From NCBI GenBank assembly GCA_039714995.1, contig JBDLII010000010.1, positions 1-25,261 on the forward strand: a stretch of DNA of 25,261 nucleotides, given 5' to 3'. The position numbers and the translations under genes were made by a program. The stretch comes from Sva-25 sp039714995. Its GTDB lineage: Bacteria > Pseudomonadota > Gammaproteobacteria > Chromatiales > Chromatiaceae. The notes under the pieces are model-generated. The model was given only the letters and a program-made list of their open reading frames with translations, had not been told where the DNA came from and did not search any database. Shown piece by piece: positions 1 to 8,296 of the stretch; position 1 is the first letter of the stretch; each line of letters begins with the position of its first letter.

Positions 1-87
1 GATTACTTTACCAGCTGGCGTGAGGGCCTGGACGATCTGGATGTCGGGAGCATCGTCGATATGTGGCGCACGCAAACACATAAGTAA
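1..87 (+). CDS. C-terminal fragment of an unrecognised protein
   Basis: An open frame enters from the left edge and runs 28 codons to a TAA at 85-87. The visible tail is hydrophilic and acidic and ends in WRTQTHK. I do not recognise the family from 28 residues. In related genomes the genes before rnpB and mraZ are often rsmI, lpoA, yraN, diaA or a BON-domain gene, but nothing seen here selects one of them. The reading as coding rests on the absence of stops, plausible codon use, and the abrupt change to repeat-like, non-coding sequence after the stop. Confidence 0.55.
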   Translation, partial: DYFTSWREGLDDLDVGSIVDMWRTQTHK

Positions 88-93
88 ATTTGC

Positions 94-178
<85 letters not shown>

Positions 179-221
179 TCCTTTTCTGTCGACTGTCGAT
201 TTCTGACTTCCAACTTTTTTC

Positions 222-250
222 TTGCTTATTGACGCTCCAGCCGCTATCTT
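222..250 (+). promoter_or_regulatory. Candidate rnpB promoter
   Basis: TTGCTT (222-227) and TATCTT (245-250) are separated by 17 bases. Transcription would start near 257, at the 5' side of the RNase P RNA P1 helix. The boxes match consensus at only 3/6 and 4/6, so the support is mainly the spacing and the position relative to the mature RNA end. Confidence 0.45.
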
Positions 251-254
251 GGAT

Positions 255-620
255 GTGGGAGTCGGCCGGTTAATCGCTGTCAGTTGACTGATGGAGGAAA
301 GTCCGGGCTCCACAGGACAGGGTGCCAGGTAACGCCTGGGCGGAGTGATCCGACGGAAAGTGCAGCAGAAAATATACCGCCAAAGCAGTCTGTGACTGCC
401 GGTAAGGTTGAAATGGTGCGGTAAGAGCGCACCGCGCTGCTGGCAACAGCAGCGGCAAGGCAAACCCCACCCGGAGCAAGACCAAATAGGGAAGCTTGTG
501 TTCGCACGGCCTGTGGTCCGCAGGTGGCTTCCGGGTAGGTCGCTTGAGGTATGCGGTGACGCACTACCCAGATGAATGATTATCCTCGACAGAACCCGGC
601 TTACAGGCCGACTCCCACCT
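255..620 (+). ncRNA. rnpB: RNase P RNA, bacterial type A
   Basis: This is the catalytic RNA of RNase P, which removes 5' leaders from tRNA precursors together with the RnpA protein. The ends are set by a perfect 13-bp P1 helix: 255-267 pairs with 606-618. Conserved core segments appear in order. GAGGAAAGTCCGGGCT (294-309) is followed by the GGGTGCCAGGTAACGCCTGG hairpin near 320-339 and the GGTGCGGTAAGAGCGCACC region near 416-433. After these come CCCGGAGCAAGACCAAATAGG (about 470-489), AGATGAATGATTATC (about 570-584) and ACAGAACCCGGCTTA (589-603). The order and spacing resemble the E. coli molecule. The length, about 365 nt, is usual for type A. No clear intrinsic terminator follows. The long minus-strand open frames across this RNA are chance. 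Confidence 0.97.
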
Positions 621-632
621 CTCCCCACTTCT
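613..632 (-). promoter_or_regulatory. MraZ-box-like pair in reverse orientation
   Basis: Read on the minus strand, this stretch has TGGGG (623-627) and TGGGA (613-617) separated by exactly 5 bases. That is the TGGGN-N5-TGGGN layout reported for E. coli MraZ sites. The 12 bases 621-632 are perfectly complementary to 821-832 at the mraZ promoter. Part of the pair lies in the 3' strand of the rnpB P1 helix, so it may be fortuitous. Confidence 0.35.
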
Positions 633-786
633 ATGCTCAAAATACCCTGAAGGCAGCGCATCGCAACAATTTTCACCCCATCTCTTCATAATTTACTTTA
701 ACTTGCTTTCTCATCAAGCTGTTTTTTATATGGATGGCGTCTTCTTCATAAGTTATTGTTAATACTCAATTTTTTCTGTTTTTTCC

Positions 787-815
787 TTGACCGTTACCAG
801 GATTGCGTCTATTAT
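787..815 (+). promoter_or_regulatory. Promoter of the mra/dcw cluster
   Basis: TTGACC (787-792) and TATTAT (810-815) lie 17 bases apart, each matching the sigma-70 consensus at 5 of 6 positions. The predicted start is near 822, giving mraZ an untranslated leader of about 85 bases. The rest of the 621-906 interval is AT-rich around 680-800 and shows no convincing open frame. This is the best promoter in the window and the natural counterpart of E. coli Pmra. Confidence 0.7.
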
Positions 816-825
816 TTGATAGAAG

Positions 826-850
826 TGGGGAGAAGTGGGGAATTGTAGTG
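826..850 (+). promoter_or_regulatory. MraZ operator repeats
   Basis: TGGGG occurs at 826-830 and 836-840, with a degenerate third unit (TAGTG) at 846-850. The period is exactly 10 bases, meaning 5-base boxes with 5-base spacers. This matches the direct TGGGN repeats that E. coli MraZ binds in front of its own gene. The boxes begin just after the predicted transcription start, which would suit repression of the cluster by its first product. Confidence 0.65.
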
Positions 851-906
851 AATTATGGCTGCACTGCCCCGCCCGGGAATAACTATAAGCAATCCTGAGT
901 CACGCT

Positions 907-1374
907 ATGTATTTCGGAATCAATCTTGTCAAGCTGGATCCCAAGGGGCGTGTCGCTATTCCTGCGCGCCACCGCGAGGGTCTGCGCAGCAGCGGCGGTT
1001 CCCGTGTGGCAGTGACGATACATCCGACCGGTGAATCCTGTTTATGGCTGTTCCCCTGGAGTGAGTGGGAGAAAACATCGACAGAGGTAGCCAATCTTCC
1101 TTCGCTGAACAAGCAGTATGCGCAGCTTCAGCGCCTTCTGTTTATGAACATGTTTGAACTGGAGGTCGACGGGCAGGGGCGAATTCTGCTGCCGCAGAAA
1201 CTGCGTGCGCATGCCGGGCTGGAGGCAGGTGAACAGATTGCCATTGTCGGACAGGGTCGCAAGCTCGAGATCTGGTCGCAGCAAATGGCGCAGCAGATCG
1301 AAGAGGAGAATATGCAGGCGTTGCAGGATCCTGATTCGGAAATCTCGGCTGAGATTCAGAATCTGAACCTGTAG
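907..1374 (+). CDS. mraZ: Transcriptional regulator MraZ
   Basis: MraZ is a ring-forming DNA-binding protein of the SpoVT/AbrB-like fold that represses the division and cell-wall cluster it heads. The 155-residue product is of usual length (about 150). It carries the two signature half-repeats: LDPKGRVAIPARHR (10-23, with DPKGR at 11-15) and VDGQGRILLPQKLR (87-100, with DGQGR at 88-92). The ATG at 907 opens with MYFGINLVKLD, close to family N-termini, although only a weak ribosome site precedes it. The promoter at 787-815 and the boxes at 826-850 directly upstream suggest autoregulation. The next gene begins 3 bases after the stop. Confidence 0.97.
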   Translation: MYFGINLVKLDPKGRVAIPARHREGLRSSGGSRVAVTIHPTGESCLWLFPWSEWEKTSTEVANLPSLNKQYAQLQRLLFMNMFELEVDGQGRILLPQKLRAHAGLEAGEQIAIVGQGRKLEIWSQQMAQQIEEENMQALQDPDSEISAEIQNLNL

Positions 1375-1377
1375 CTG

Positions 1378-2316
1378 ATGACGGCTGAGTTGAAGCATCG
1401 ACCGGTATTACTGCAAGAGGCAGTGGATGCGCTTGCACTCCGGCCGGATGGACTCTACGTGGATGCAACCTTCGGCCGTGGTGGGCATAGCGCGTTGATT
1501 TTACAGCAATTGGGGGATGCGGGACGTCTGATCGCTCTGGATCGTGATCCGGAGGCCGTCAAAAGTGCGGCTGCCGTCATTGGAGGTGACTCGCGTTTTT
1601 CCATTGAGCACGCCTCTTTTGATCGACTCGAGAAGCTCTGCGTGAAACTGGGTATCAAGGGGGAAATTGACGGCGTGTTGCTGGATCTCGGGGTTTCATC
1701 GCCACAGCTGGAGGATGCGCAAAGGGGGTTCAGCTTTATGCATGACGGACCGCTGGATATGCGCATGAATCCCGATGATGGCATCACGGCGGCAGCATGG
1801 CTTGCGGAAGCATCACGGGAGCAGATCAAGCAGGTCTTGAGCGAATATGGGGAGGAGCGCTATTCAGGACGCATAGCTTCAGCAATCGTGGCGCAAAGGC
1901 AGAGTCGGCCATTAACCACGACCATGCAGTTGGTCGAGTTGATTGAGCAGGCCGTACCGCGCAGAGATCCTGGAAAACACCCGGCAACAAGGAGTTTTCA
2001 GGCGATAAGAATACGTATCAACCAGGAGCTGCAGCAGTTGTCGGCTGTGCTCGAGCAGGCATTATCGGTACTCAGACCCGGAGGACGACTGGCTGTGATC
2101 AGCTTTCATTCGCTGGAGGACAGAATAGTCAAACGCTTTATGCGAGATCACTCCCGTGTCGACCAGCTACCCAAAAGCGTTCCTGTGATGGCTTCGCAAA
2201 TGACGAAGCCAAGGCTGAAGCTGGTAGGCAAGGCGCTGGCGCCCTCATCTGCGGAGATCAGGGAGAATCCGAGGGCGCGCAGCTCCCGCTTGCGAGTGGC
2301 GGAGAAATCGGCGTGA
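1378..2316 (+). CDS. rsmH: 16S rRNA m4C1402 methyltransferase RsmH (MraW)
   Basis: RsmH uses S-adenosylmethionine to methylate N4 of C1402 in 16S rRNA, in the ribosomal P site. The 312-residue protein is of typical length. Visible motifs are the SAM-binding loop TFGRGGHS (31-38), LDRD (54-57), the family signature DLGVSSPQLEDAQRGFSF (103-120) and GPLDMRM (124-130). The C-terminal half holds ISFHSLEDRIVKRF, also conserved. The ATG at 1378 lies 3 bases after mraZ, so translation is probably coupled. The stop overlaps the ftsL start by 4 bases. The second position in the cluster is the usual one. Confidence 0.97.
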   Translation: MTAELKHRPVLLQEAVDALALRPDGLYVDATFGRGGHSALILQQLGDAGRLIALDRDPEAVKSAAAVIGGDSRFSIEHASFDRLEKLCVKLGIKGEIDGVLLDLGVSSPQLEDAQRGFSFMHDGPLDMRMNPDDGITAAAWLAEASREQIKQVLSEYGEERYSGRIASAIVAQRQSRPLTTTMQLVELIEQAVPRRDPGKHPATRSFQAIRIRINQELQQLSAVLEQALSVLRPGGRLAVISFHSLEDRIVKRFMRDHSRVDQLPKSVPVMASQMTKPRLKLVGKALAPSSAEIRENPRARSSRLRVAEKSA

Positions 2317-2588
2317 GCAGCGGTCGCATGCTGCTGATCGCCGTGTTGCTGATTGCCGTGGTGTGGACGGCCTTGAAGGTTGTCGAGGCAAAACAGCAGA
2401 CACGCCAACTGTTTGCCGAGCGGGAGGCTTTGCGCGCCGAGGCGGATGAGTTGAGTGTGACCTGGGGGCAGTTGCAGGTCGAACTGGCGACATTTGCCGG
2501 TTACGAGCGCATTGAGAAGAGTGCAACAAACAGGCTGCAGATGCGGACGCCGCAAATGCAGGAGATTGAGGTTCTGGAAACAGAGTAA
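2313..2588 (+). CDS. ftsL: Cell division protein FtsL
   Basis: FtsL is a small bitopic inner-membrane protein that forms the FtsQ-FtsL-FtsB complex and helps activate FtsW-FtsI. The 91-residue product has a short N-terminus, one membrane helix at about 4-21 (MLLIAVLLIAVVWTALKV), then a heptad-rich periplasmic coiled coil at about 25-60. Sequence conservation is low, as is normal for FtsL, so the call rests on topology, size and its place between rsmH and ftsI. The start is GTG at 2313, overlapping the rsmH stop in GTGA. The next gene begins 3 bases after the stop. Confidence 0.9.
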   Translation: MSSGRMLLIAVLLIAVVWTALKVVEAKQQTRQLFAEREALRAEADELSVTWGQLQVELATFAGYERIEKSATNRLQMRTPQMQEIEVLETE

Positions 2589-2591
2589 GTA

Positions 2592-4358
2592 ATGGCAAAG
2601 AGGCGGCGATACAACAAAGGCAGGCAGGCGAAGCGGAGGCAAAAGAGTGCTCCCTTCCATGTTGCACGCCGCCGCCTGATGGTCGGTGTTTTGATCAGTG
2701 CTGCAGGATTGTTAATTGCCGGGGCCTGGTATCAACAGGTCATGCGCACCGATTTTTTACAGCAAAAGGGTAACTACAAGCATATCAGCTATATGGATGT
2801 GCCGGCGCGGCGCGGCAGGATTCTTGACCGCAATGGCGAGGTGCTGGCTGTGAGCAATCCGGTGGACTCCCTGTGGGCCGATCCACGCATCCTCTCCCAT
2901 GACAACGAAACCGTCAAAATCCTGGCGCAGGCATTGAAAACAGATGCCGATGGATTGCGCCAGAAGCTCTCACGTTATCGCGACAAGCACTTTTTCTATC
3001 TGGCCCGCTGGATGATTCCCGCCGATGCGCGCAAGGTGATGGCGACGCTAAAGCAGCAGAGCGTCAAGGGGGTGTTTCTTGATCGTGACTACAGGCGCTA
3101 CTATCCGGCGGGCGCATCTTTCGCCCATGTGATCGGATTTGCCGGGCGTGATGAAAAGGGGCTGGAGGGGCTGGAGTTACAGTATGATGAGGAGCTGAGT
3201 GCAGAGGATGGACTCAAGCTGGTTCTGAAGGACGCCAAACGCCGCTTGCTGGAGAATGTGTCGAGTGTTCGCGAACCGCGCAGCGGGGAAGACCTGGTGC
3301 TCAGCCTGGACCGGCGCTTGCAATTTTATGCCTACCGTGCGTTGAAGAGAGCGGTCGCCAGGCATGATGCCAAATCGGCTTCGCTGGTGATGCTGGACGT
3401 TGACAGCGGAGAGGTGCTGGCGATGGTCAGTCAGCCCTCCTATAACCCGAATGCCAATCGCAGCAATCTCAGCGGAAAGGCGCGCAATCGGGCCATAATC
3501 GATACCTTCGAGCCCGGTTCCACGATGAAGCCGTTGACGCTTGCGGCGGCGATGGAGCTTGGCTATATCAATGAAAACAGCAAAATCGATACCGGCAAGG
3601 GGTCTCTCAGGATAGGACGCAACAAGGTGAGCGACCCGAAACGCTACGGGGTGCTCGATCCTGCCGGTGTACTGCGCAAATCCAGCAATGTGGGTTCGGC
3701 AACCATCGCCTTGAAAATGCCGGAAAAAGAGCACTGGACGATGCTGGACCGCTATGGTTTCGGACAGCCTGTGATGATAGATTTCCCCGGTGAGGTGAGC
3801 GGGCTGTTGCGGGACTACGGCTTATGGAGGCGCATCGACCAGGCGTCCCTGGCGTATGGCTACAGTCTCTCGGTATCGACGCTGCAGCTCGCGCAAGCCT
3901 ATGCGATTCTTGCCGCGGATGGCATCAAACGGCCACTCTCCCTGCTGCGCGTTGAAACGCCCGCCGAGGGAGAGCGGGTGCTTTCTGTTGAGACGAGCAG
4001 GGCGTTGCGCAGAATGATGGAGGGGGTGGTGTCAACACAAGGCACTGCCCCAAAAGCGGCTGTGAGCGGTTACCGGGTTGCCGGAAAGACAGGTACAGTC
4101 AAAAAGCTGGGAAAGAGTGGTTACGAAGATAGAAAATACCGCGCACTGTTTGCCGGAATGGCGCCGGCATCAAGCCCCAGGCTGGTGATCGTGACTGTCT
4201 TTGACGAACCCCGTAAAGAGGGGTTCTATGGCGGGCAGGTGGCGGCGCCAGTCTTCGCTGAAGTGATGGGGCATGCGTTGCGGCTGCTGAATGTCGCGCC
4301 TGACAACAAGCAGCGGCCGCAAGAGCTGCAGATGGCGAGCGCCGGAGGTGGTCAATGA
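2592..4358 (+). CDS. ftsI: Septal peptidoglycan transpeptidase FtsI (PBP3)
   Basis: FtsI crosslinks new peptidoglycan at the septum as partner of the glycosyltransferase FtsW. The 588-residue class B penicillin-binding protein has a basic cytoplasmic tail (1-29) and a membrane anchor at about 30-47. The dimerisation domain begins with VPARRGRILDRNG (70-82). The transpeptidase domain holds all three catalytic motifs: STMK with nucleophile S310, SSN at 364-366 and KTG at 499-501. The spacing nearly matches E. coli (S307, 359-361, 494-496) and nothing is missing. The gene starts 3 bases after ftsL and overlaps murE in ATGA. Confidence 0.98.
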   Translation: MAKRRRYNKGRQAKRRQKSAPFHVARRRLMVGVLISAAGLLIAGAWYQQVMRTDFLQQKGNYKHISYMDVPARRGRILDRNGEVLAVSNPVDSLWADPRILSHDNETVKILAQALKTDADGLRQKLSRYRDKHFFYLARWMIPADARKVMATLKQQSVKGVFLDRDYRRYYPAGASFAHVIGFAGRDEKGLEGLELQYDEELSAEDGLKLVLKDAKRRLLENVSSVREPRSGEDLVLSLDRRLQFYAYRALKRAVARHDAKSASLVMLDVDSGEVLAMVSQPSYNPNANRSNLSGKARNRAIIDTFEPGSTMKPLTLAAAMELGYINENSKIDTGKGSLRIGRNKVSDPKRYGVLDPAGVLRKSSNVGSATIALKMPEKEHWTMLDRYGFGQPVMIDFPGEVSGLLRDYGLWRRIDQASLAYGYSLSVSTLQLAQAYAILAADGIKRPLSLLRVETPAEGERVLSVETSRALRRMMEGVVSTQGTAPKAAVSGYRVAGKTGTVKKLGKSGYEDRKYRALFAGMAPASSPRLVIVTVFDEPRKEGFYGGQVAAPVFAEVMGHALRLLNVAPDNKQRPQELQMASAGGGQ

Positions 4359-5833
4359 TGCCGGCAACGCAGCTGATCAATACTCCCAGGCTTGGAGAGC
4401 TGCTTGACGGGCTTCAGCCCGAAGTGGCGCAGCTTGCCGTCAGCAGCATCTCTCTGAACAGCCGGGAGCTGAAGCCGGGGTCGCTGTTCATCGCGCTTTC
4501 CGGCACCCGCGCGCATGGGCTTGATTATCTGCGGCAGGCGGCCGCTGCAGGCTGTGTCGCGGTGGTGGCCGAAATTGATGATGCGTGGCCCGGGGAGCGC
4601 ATCGAGGAGCTGGACGTTCCTTTTCCGGTGATTGCCTCGAGCAGCGTAGACGCCGGCCTTCTGGCAGCAAAATTCCATGGTGATCCATCTGCGCGGATGA
4701 CGATCATTGGATACACCGGCACCAACGGCAAGACCACCTGCGCCTGGCTGACGGCCGGGGTGCTGGAAAACTGCGCCATGATCGGAACCCTCGGCAATGG
4801 CCTGCCCGGTTCCCTGCTGCAGGCAACGCACACGACGCCTGATGCGATAACGCTGCAGCGGATGTTTGCCGATTATCTGCAAACCGGTATTACGGCAGTC
4901 GCGATGGAGGTCTCCTCGCATGCACTGGACCAGGGGAGGGTCGCCGGTACGCACATCGATGTGGCCGTGTTCACCAACCTCAGCCGTGACCATCTCGATT
5001 ATCACAACAGTATGCAGGCCTATGGCGAAGCCAAGCAGAGGCTGTTCAGGCTGCCGGGTCTGAGATGTGCGGTAATCAACATGGATGATCCCTACGGGCG
5101 TCAGATCCAGTCGTCCCTGGCGCCGGAAACAGACTGTATCACTGTCGGTGTCAATGCCGCCGATGCGGTGCTGCGCGCCTCGGATATCCGGCAAACGCCG
5201 CAGGGGCTCAAGATGCTGCTGCACTATCAGCAGCGGCAGGTCGTGCTCGAATCCGCGCTGATCGGACGCTTCAATGTCGATAACCTGCTGGCGGTCACCG
5301 GAGCGCTGGTCGCAGCCGGAGTACCGCTGGTCCAGGCTGTCAAGCGTCTCTCCAGTGTGCCCGCGGTGCCCGGACGCATGGAGCGTTTCGGCGGTGACAA
5401 CCAGCCGCTGGTGGTGGTTGATTATGCGCATACGCCGGATGCACTGAAAAACGCACTGCTTGCAGCAAGCGCGCATGCCGAGGGTGAACTCATCTGTGTG
5501 TTTGGCTGTGGTGGCGACCGTGACCAGGGCAAACGCCCCTTGATGGGGGGGGTTGCCGAAGAGCTGGCGGAACGGGTTATCTTGACTGACGACAATCCCC
5601 GCTCCGAGTCCGGTGACGTCATCATTGAGCAGATCCTGAGCGGCATGAAGCATTCACACCGGGTGATCCGTGATCGTCTGCAGGCAATCACTGTCGCAAT
5701 CAGGGAGGCGGTTCCGGGAGATCTGGTGCTGGTTGCAGGAAAAGGGCATGAAACTATCCAGATTATTGGCGATCAGCGCCATCACTTCAGCGACCGGGAG
5801 GTCGTTGCCGGGATTCTGGAGGAGCTGCGATGA
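4355..5833 (+). CDS. murE: UDP-MurNAc-tripeptide synthetase MurE (meso-DAP adding)
   Basis: MurE is a cytoplasmic ATP-dependent ligase that adds the third amino acid to UDP-MurNAc-L-Ala-D-Glu. The 492-residue protein shows the ATP loop GYTGTNGKTT (119-128), the conserved lysine segment EAKQRLF (225-231) whose Lys227 is carbamylated in the family, and GCGGDRDQGKRP (385-394). It also has DNPR at 413-416, the motif that recognises meso-diaminopimelate; lysine-adding enzymes differ there. The cell wall is therefore predicted to be of the A1gamma type. The start (ATG 4355) overlaps the ftsI stop in ATGA, and its own end overlaps murF by 4 bases. Confidence 0.98.
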   Translation: MMPATQLINTPRLGELLDGLQPEVAQLAVSSISLNSRELKPGSLFIALSGTRAHGLDYLRQAAAAGCVAVVAEIDDAWPGERIEELDVPFPVIASSSVDAGLLAAKFHGDPSARMTIIGYTGTNGKTTCAWLTAGVLENCAMIGTLGNGLPGSLLQATHTTPDAITLQRMFADYLQTGITAVAMEVSSHALDQGRVAGTHIDVAVFTNLSRDHLDYHNSMQAYGEAKQRLFRLPGLRCAVINMDDPYGRQIQSSLAPETDCITVGVNAADAVLRASDIRQTPQGLKMLLHYQQRQVVLESALIGRFNVDNLLAVTGALVAAGVPLVQAVKRLSSVPAVPGRMERFGGDNQPLVVVDYAHTPDALKNALLAASAHAEGELICVFGCGGDRDQGKRPLMGGVAEELAERVILTDDNPRSESGDVIIEQILSGMKHSHRVIRDRLQAITVAIREAVPGDLVLVAGKGHETIQIIGDQRHHFSDREVVAGILEELR

Positions 5834-7209
5834 TCGGCTTCTCGGTCCGCGAAGCAGCGGAACTCCTGCATGGCAAGGTCGTCAATGGTGACGCGCATTT
5901 CAGCGCCTTGAGTACAGACAGCCGTACGCTTGACGGCGAGGCGCTGTTCGCGGCGATACCCGGCGAGCGTTATGACGGCCATGACTATGTTGCGGGGGCT
6001 GCCAGGCAGGGTGCCGCCGCCGCCCTGGTGGAGAGGGAGGTTGACGCCGGGATCCCGCAAATCATCGTTGCCGACGTGCGCCGGGCATTGCTGGAACTGG
6101 CTGCCGCCTGGCGCAATAAATCCGATGCCGTGGTGGTGGCGCTGACCGGCAGCAACGGCAAGACCACCGTCAAGGAGATGATCGCCTCGATTCTCTCCCG
6201 GCAGGGCAGCGTACTGGCAACCATCGGCAATCTGAACAACGATATTGGCGTTCCCCTGACCCTGGCGCGGCTTCAGGATGAGGAGTATGCCGTGATCGAG
6301 ATGGGAGCCAACCATGCAGGAGAGATTCATCAGCTCAGCCTGGCTGCTTCTCCCGACGTGGCGCTGTTGAATAACGCCGGACGCGCTCATCTTGAAGGTT
6401 TTGGCTCCCTCGAAGGCGTTGCACGCTCCAAGGCCGAGATTATCGATGGCCTCTCCGCCAGCGGTCTCTTTGTGTGCAACGGCGATAGCCAGTGGCTGCC
6501 ATTGTGGCGCAACCTGGCAGCAGGCCATCACATCATGACTTTTGGCAGTAACGGGGAGTGCGATGTGCGCCTTGAGAAGGGTTCATCCACGACGCAATGG
6601 AGCGAAAAAGGCTTTGTGCAGAAGTTTGATGTGGTGCTTGGTCAACGACGGATCTCGCTGCGGCTGCCGTTGGCGGGTGAACACAATCGCATGAATGCAG
6701 TTGCCGCGGTTGCTGTGTGCATGGCGTTGAAGATTGATGATGGCCTGATCCAGGAAGGCCTTAACGCTGTCAAACCTGTAGCGGGCCGGCTTTTTCCGCG
6801 CCGCAATGCAGCGGGCCTGCGCATTATTGACGATACCTATAACGCCAACCCGGACTCTGTTGCTGCTGCTGTCATGGTGCTTGGTGAATTTGACGCACAC
6901 AAGGTGCTGGTGCTTGGGGATATGGCCGAGCTGGGCGGCGACGTCGAGGCGGCGCATGCCGACCTTGGAAGGTTGGCCGCGGAGCGCGGCATCGCCAGGC
7001 TCTATACGCTCGGTTCGCCAAGCGCCGCTGCAGCGGCTGCTTTTGGCGATAAGGGTTTTGCGTTTCGCGATTTCGATGCATTGATACAGGCGTTGCAATC
7101 ACAACTGGATGACGACTCGATCGTTCTGGTCAAGGGTTCTCGCACAGCACGTATGGAGCGGGTTGTCGAGGCGCTGGCAGCGAATGAGGATGAGGATATC
7201 GGATGCTGA
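5830..7209 (+). CDS. murF: UDP-MurNAc-pentapeptide synthetase MurF
   Basis: MurF ligates D-Ala-D-Ala to UDP-MurNAc-tripeptide, the last cytoplasmic step before the membrane stages. The 459-residue product has the Mur-ligase three-domain layout: an N-terminal UDP-binding domain with STDSRTL (28-34), the ATP loop LTGSNGKTTVKEM (105-117), GNLNNDIGVPL and EMGANHAGEI in the central domain, and IDDTYNANPDS in the C-terminal region. The start overlaps murE in ATGA. The end overlaps mraY by 7 bases. Its dipeptide substrate would come from ddlB further down the same cluster. Confidence 0.98.
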   Translation: MIGFSVREAAELLHGKVVNGDAHFSALSTDSRTLDGEALFAAIPGERYDGHDYVAGAARQGAAAALVEREVDAGIPQIIVADVRRALLELAAAWRNKSDAVVVALTGSNGKTTVKEMIASILSRQGSVLATIGNLNNDIGVPLTLARLQDEEYAVIEMGANHAGEIHQLSLAASPDVALLNNAGRAHLEGFGSLEGVARSKAEIIDGLSASGLFVCNGDSQWLPLWRNLAAGHHIMTFGSNGECDVRLEKGSSTTQWSEKGFVQKFDVVLGQRRISLRLPLAGEHNRMNAVAAVAVCMALKIDDGLIQEGLNAVKPVAGRLFPRRNAAGLRIIDDTYNANPDSVAAAVMVLGEFDAHKVLVLGDMAELGGDVEAAHADLGRLAAERGIARLYTLGSPSAAAAAAFGDKGFAFRDFDALIQALQSQLDDDSIVLVKGSRTARMERVVEALAANEDEDIGC

Positions 7210-8282
7210 TCTATCTGGCAGAGTACCTGACGCAATTCGCTGGCGGTTTCAGCGTCTTCCAGTATGTCACGCTGCGCATTATTCTCAGCGTGCTGACGGC
7301 GCTGGTGGTTTCTTTCGTGATCGGTCCGGCGATGATTCGCAAGCTTGCCGGATACAAGGGGCAACCGGTGCGTGACGACGGTCCCGAGACCCACTTTGTC
7401 AAGGCGGGAACGCCGACCATGGGCGGCTCGCTGATTCTTGTGGCGGTCGGCGTCAGCACCCTGCTGTGGGCGGATCTTGCCAACCGCTACGTGTGGATCG
7501 TGCTGCTGACCACGCTGGCATTCGGCGGTATTGGCCTGGTGGATGACTATAAAAAGCTGGTGCTTCAAAATCCCAGGGGGCTTGCATCCCGCTACAAGTA
7601 CTTGTGGCAGTCGCTGTTTGGGCTTGCTGCTGCCCTGGCGCTCTATGTGACGGCAGTGGAGCCCCAGGAGACCCAGCTGTTCGTGCCCTTTTTCAAGGAT
7701 GTGGCATTGAATCTGGGGCCCCTGTATGTCGTGCTCGCCTACTTTGTCATCGTCGGAACCTCGAATGCCGTCAACCTGACAGACGGTCTGGACGGCCTGG
7801 CAATCGGGCCGACCATCCTGGTTGCCGGAGGCCTGATGATATTCGCCTATGTTTCCGGGCATATCAACTTCGCGGATTATCTGCAGATTCCCTATCTGGC
7901 CGGAGTCGGCGAGGTCGCTGTCTTCTGCGCCGCGCTGCTGGGCGCCGGACTCGGCTTTCTGTGGTTCAACACCCATCCGGCGATGGTCTTCATGGGGGAT
8001 ATCGGTGCGCTCGCCATCGGCGCGGCGCTTGGCGTTGTCGCCGTTGCCATTCGCCAGGAGCTGGTGTTGATGATCATGGGCGGGATATTTGTCGTCGAGA
8101 CCCTGTCAGTCATCATTCAGGTCGCCTCGTTCAAGATGACCGGCAAGCGGGTCTTTCGCATGGCGCCGCTGCACCACCACTATGAACTGAAGGGGTGGCC
8201 GGAGCCGCGCGTCATTGTCAGGTTCTGGATTATCAGCCTGATCCTGGTGTTGATCGGGCTCGCCACACTGAAGCTTCGCTAA
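7203..8282 (+). CDS. mraY: Phospho-MurNAc-pentapeptide translocase MraY
   Basis: MraY is the inner-membrane enzyme that transfers phospho-MurNAc-pentapeptide to undecaprenyl phosphate, giving lipid I. The 359-residue protein is strongly hydrophobic, with about ten membrane segments. The active-site residues are present: DDYKK (114-118), NLTDGLDGLA (191-200), MGDIGAL with D266, and the HHH loop at 324-326. All are within one residue of E. coli numbering. The common GSL after the MGD motif reads GAL here, a mild change. The start overlaps murF by 7 bases. The gap to the most likely murD start is 14 bases. Confidence 0.98.
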   Translation: MLIYLAEYLTQFAGGFSVFQYVTLRIILSVLTALVVSFVIGPAMIRKLAGYKGQPVRDDGPETHFVKAGTPTMGGSLILVAVGVSTLLWADLANRYVWIVLLTTLAFGGIGLVDDYKKLVLQNPRGLASRYKYLWQSLFGLAAALALYVTAVEPQETQLFVPFFKDVALNLGPLYVVLAYFVIVGTSNAVNLTDGLDGLAIGPTILVAGGLMIFAYVSGHINFADYLQIPYLAGVGEVAVFCAALLGAGLGFLWFNTHPAMVFMGDIGALAIGAALGVVAVAIRQELVLMIMGGIFVVETLSVIIQVASFKMTGKRVFRMAPLHHHYELKGWPEPRVIVRFWIISLILVLIGLATLKLR

Positions 8283-8296
8283 CGGATTTGACCGGG

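Noticed and set aside
229..250. TTGACG as the rnpB -35
   Set aside because: It is a better match to consensus, but only 10 bases separate it from TATCTT, which is too short for a sigma-70 promoter.
4352..5653. 433-codon minus-strand open frame
   Set aside because: It is the antisense shadow of murE, whose plus-strand motifs are complete. Similar long shadows lie opposite ftsW (9619-10782) and murC (11702-13018), as expected from the GC-rich codon use.
8195..8296. Extended murD start inside mraY
   Set aside because: It would add 34 residues unlike any MurD N-terminus and overlap the conserved mraY C-terminus by 88 bases.
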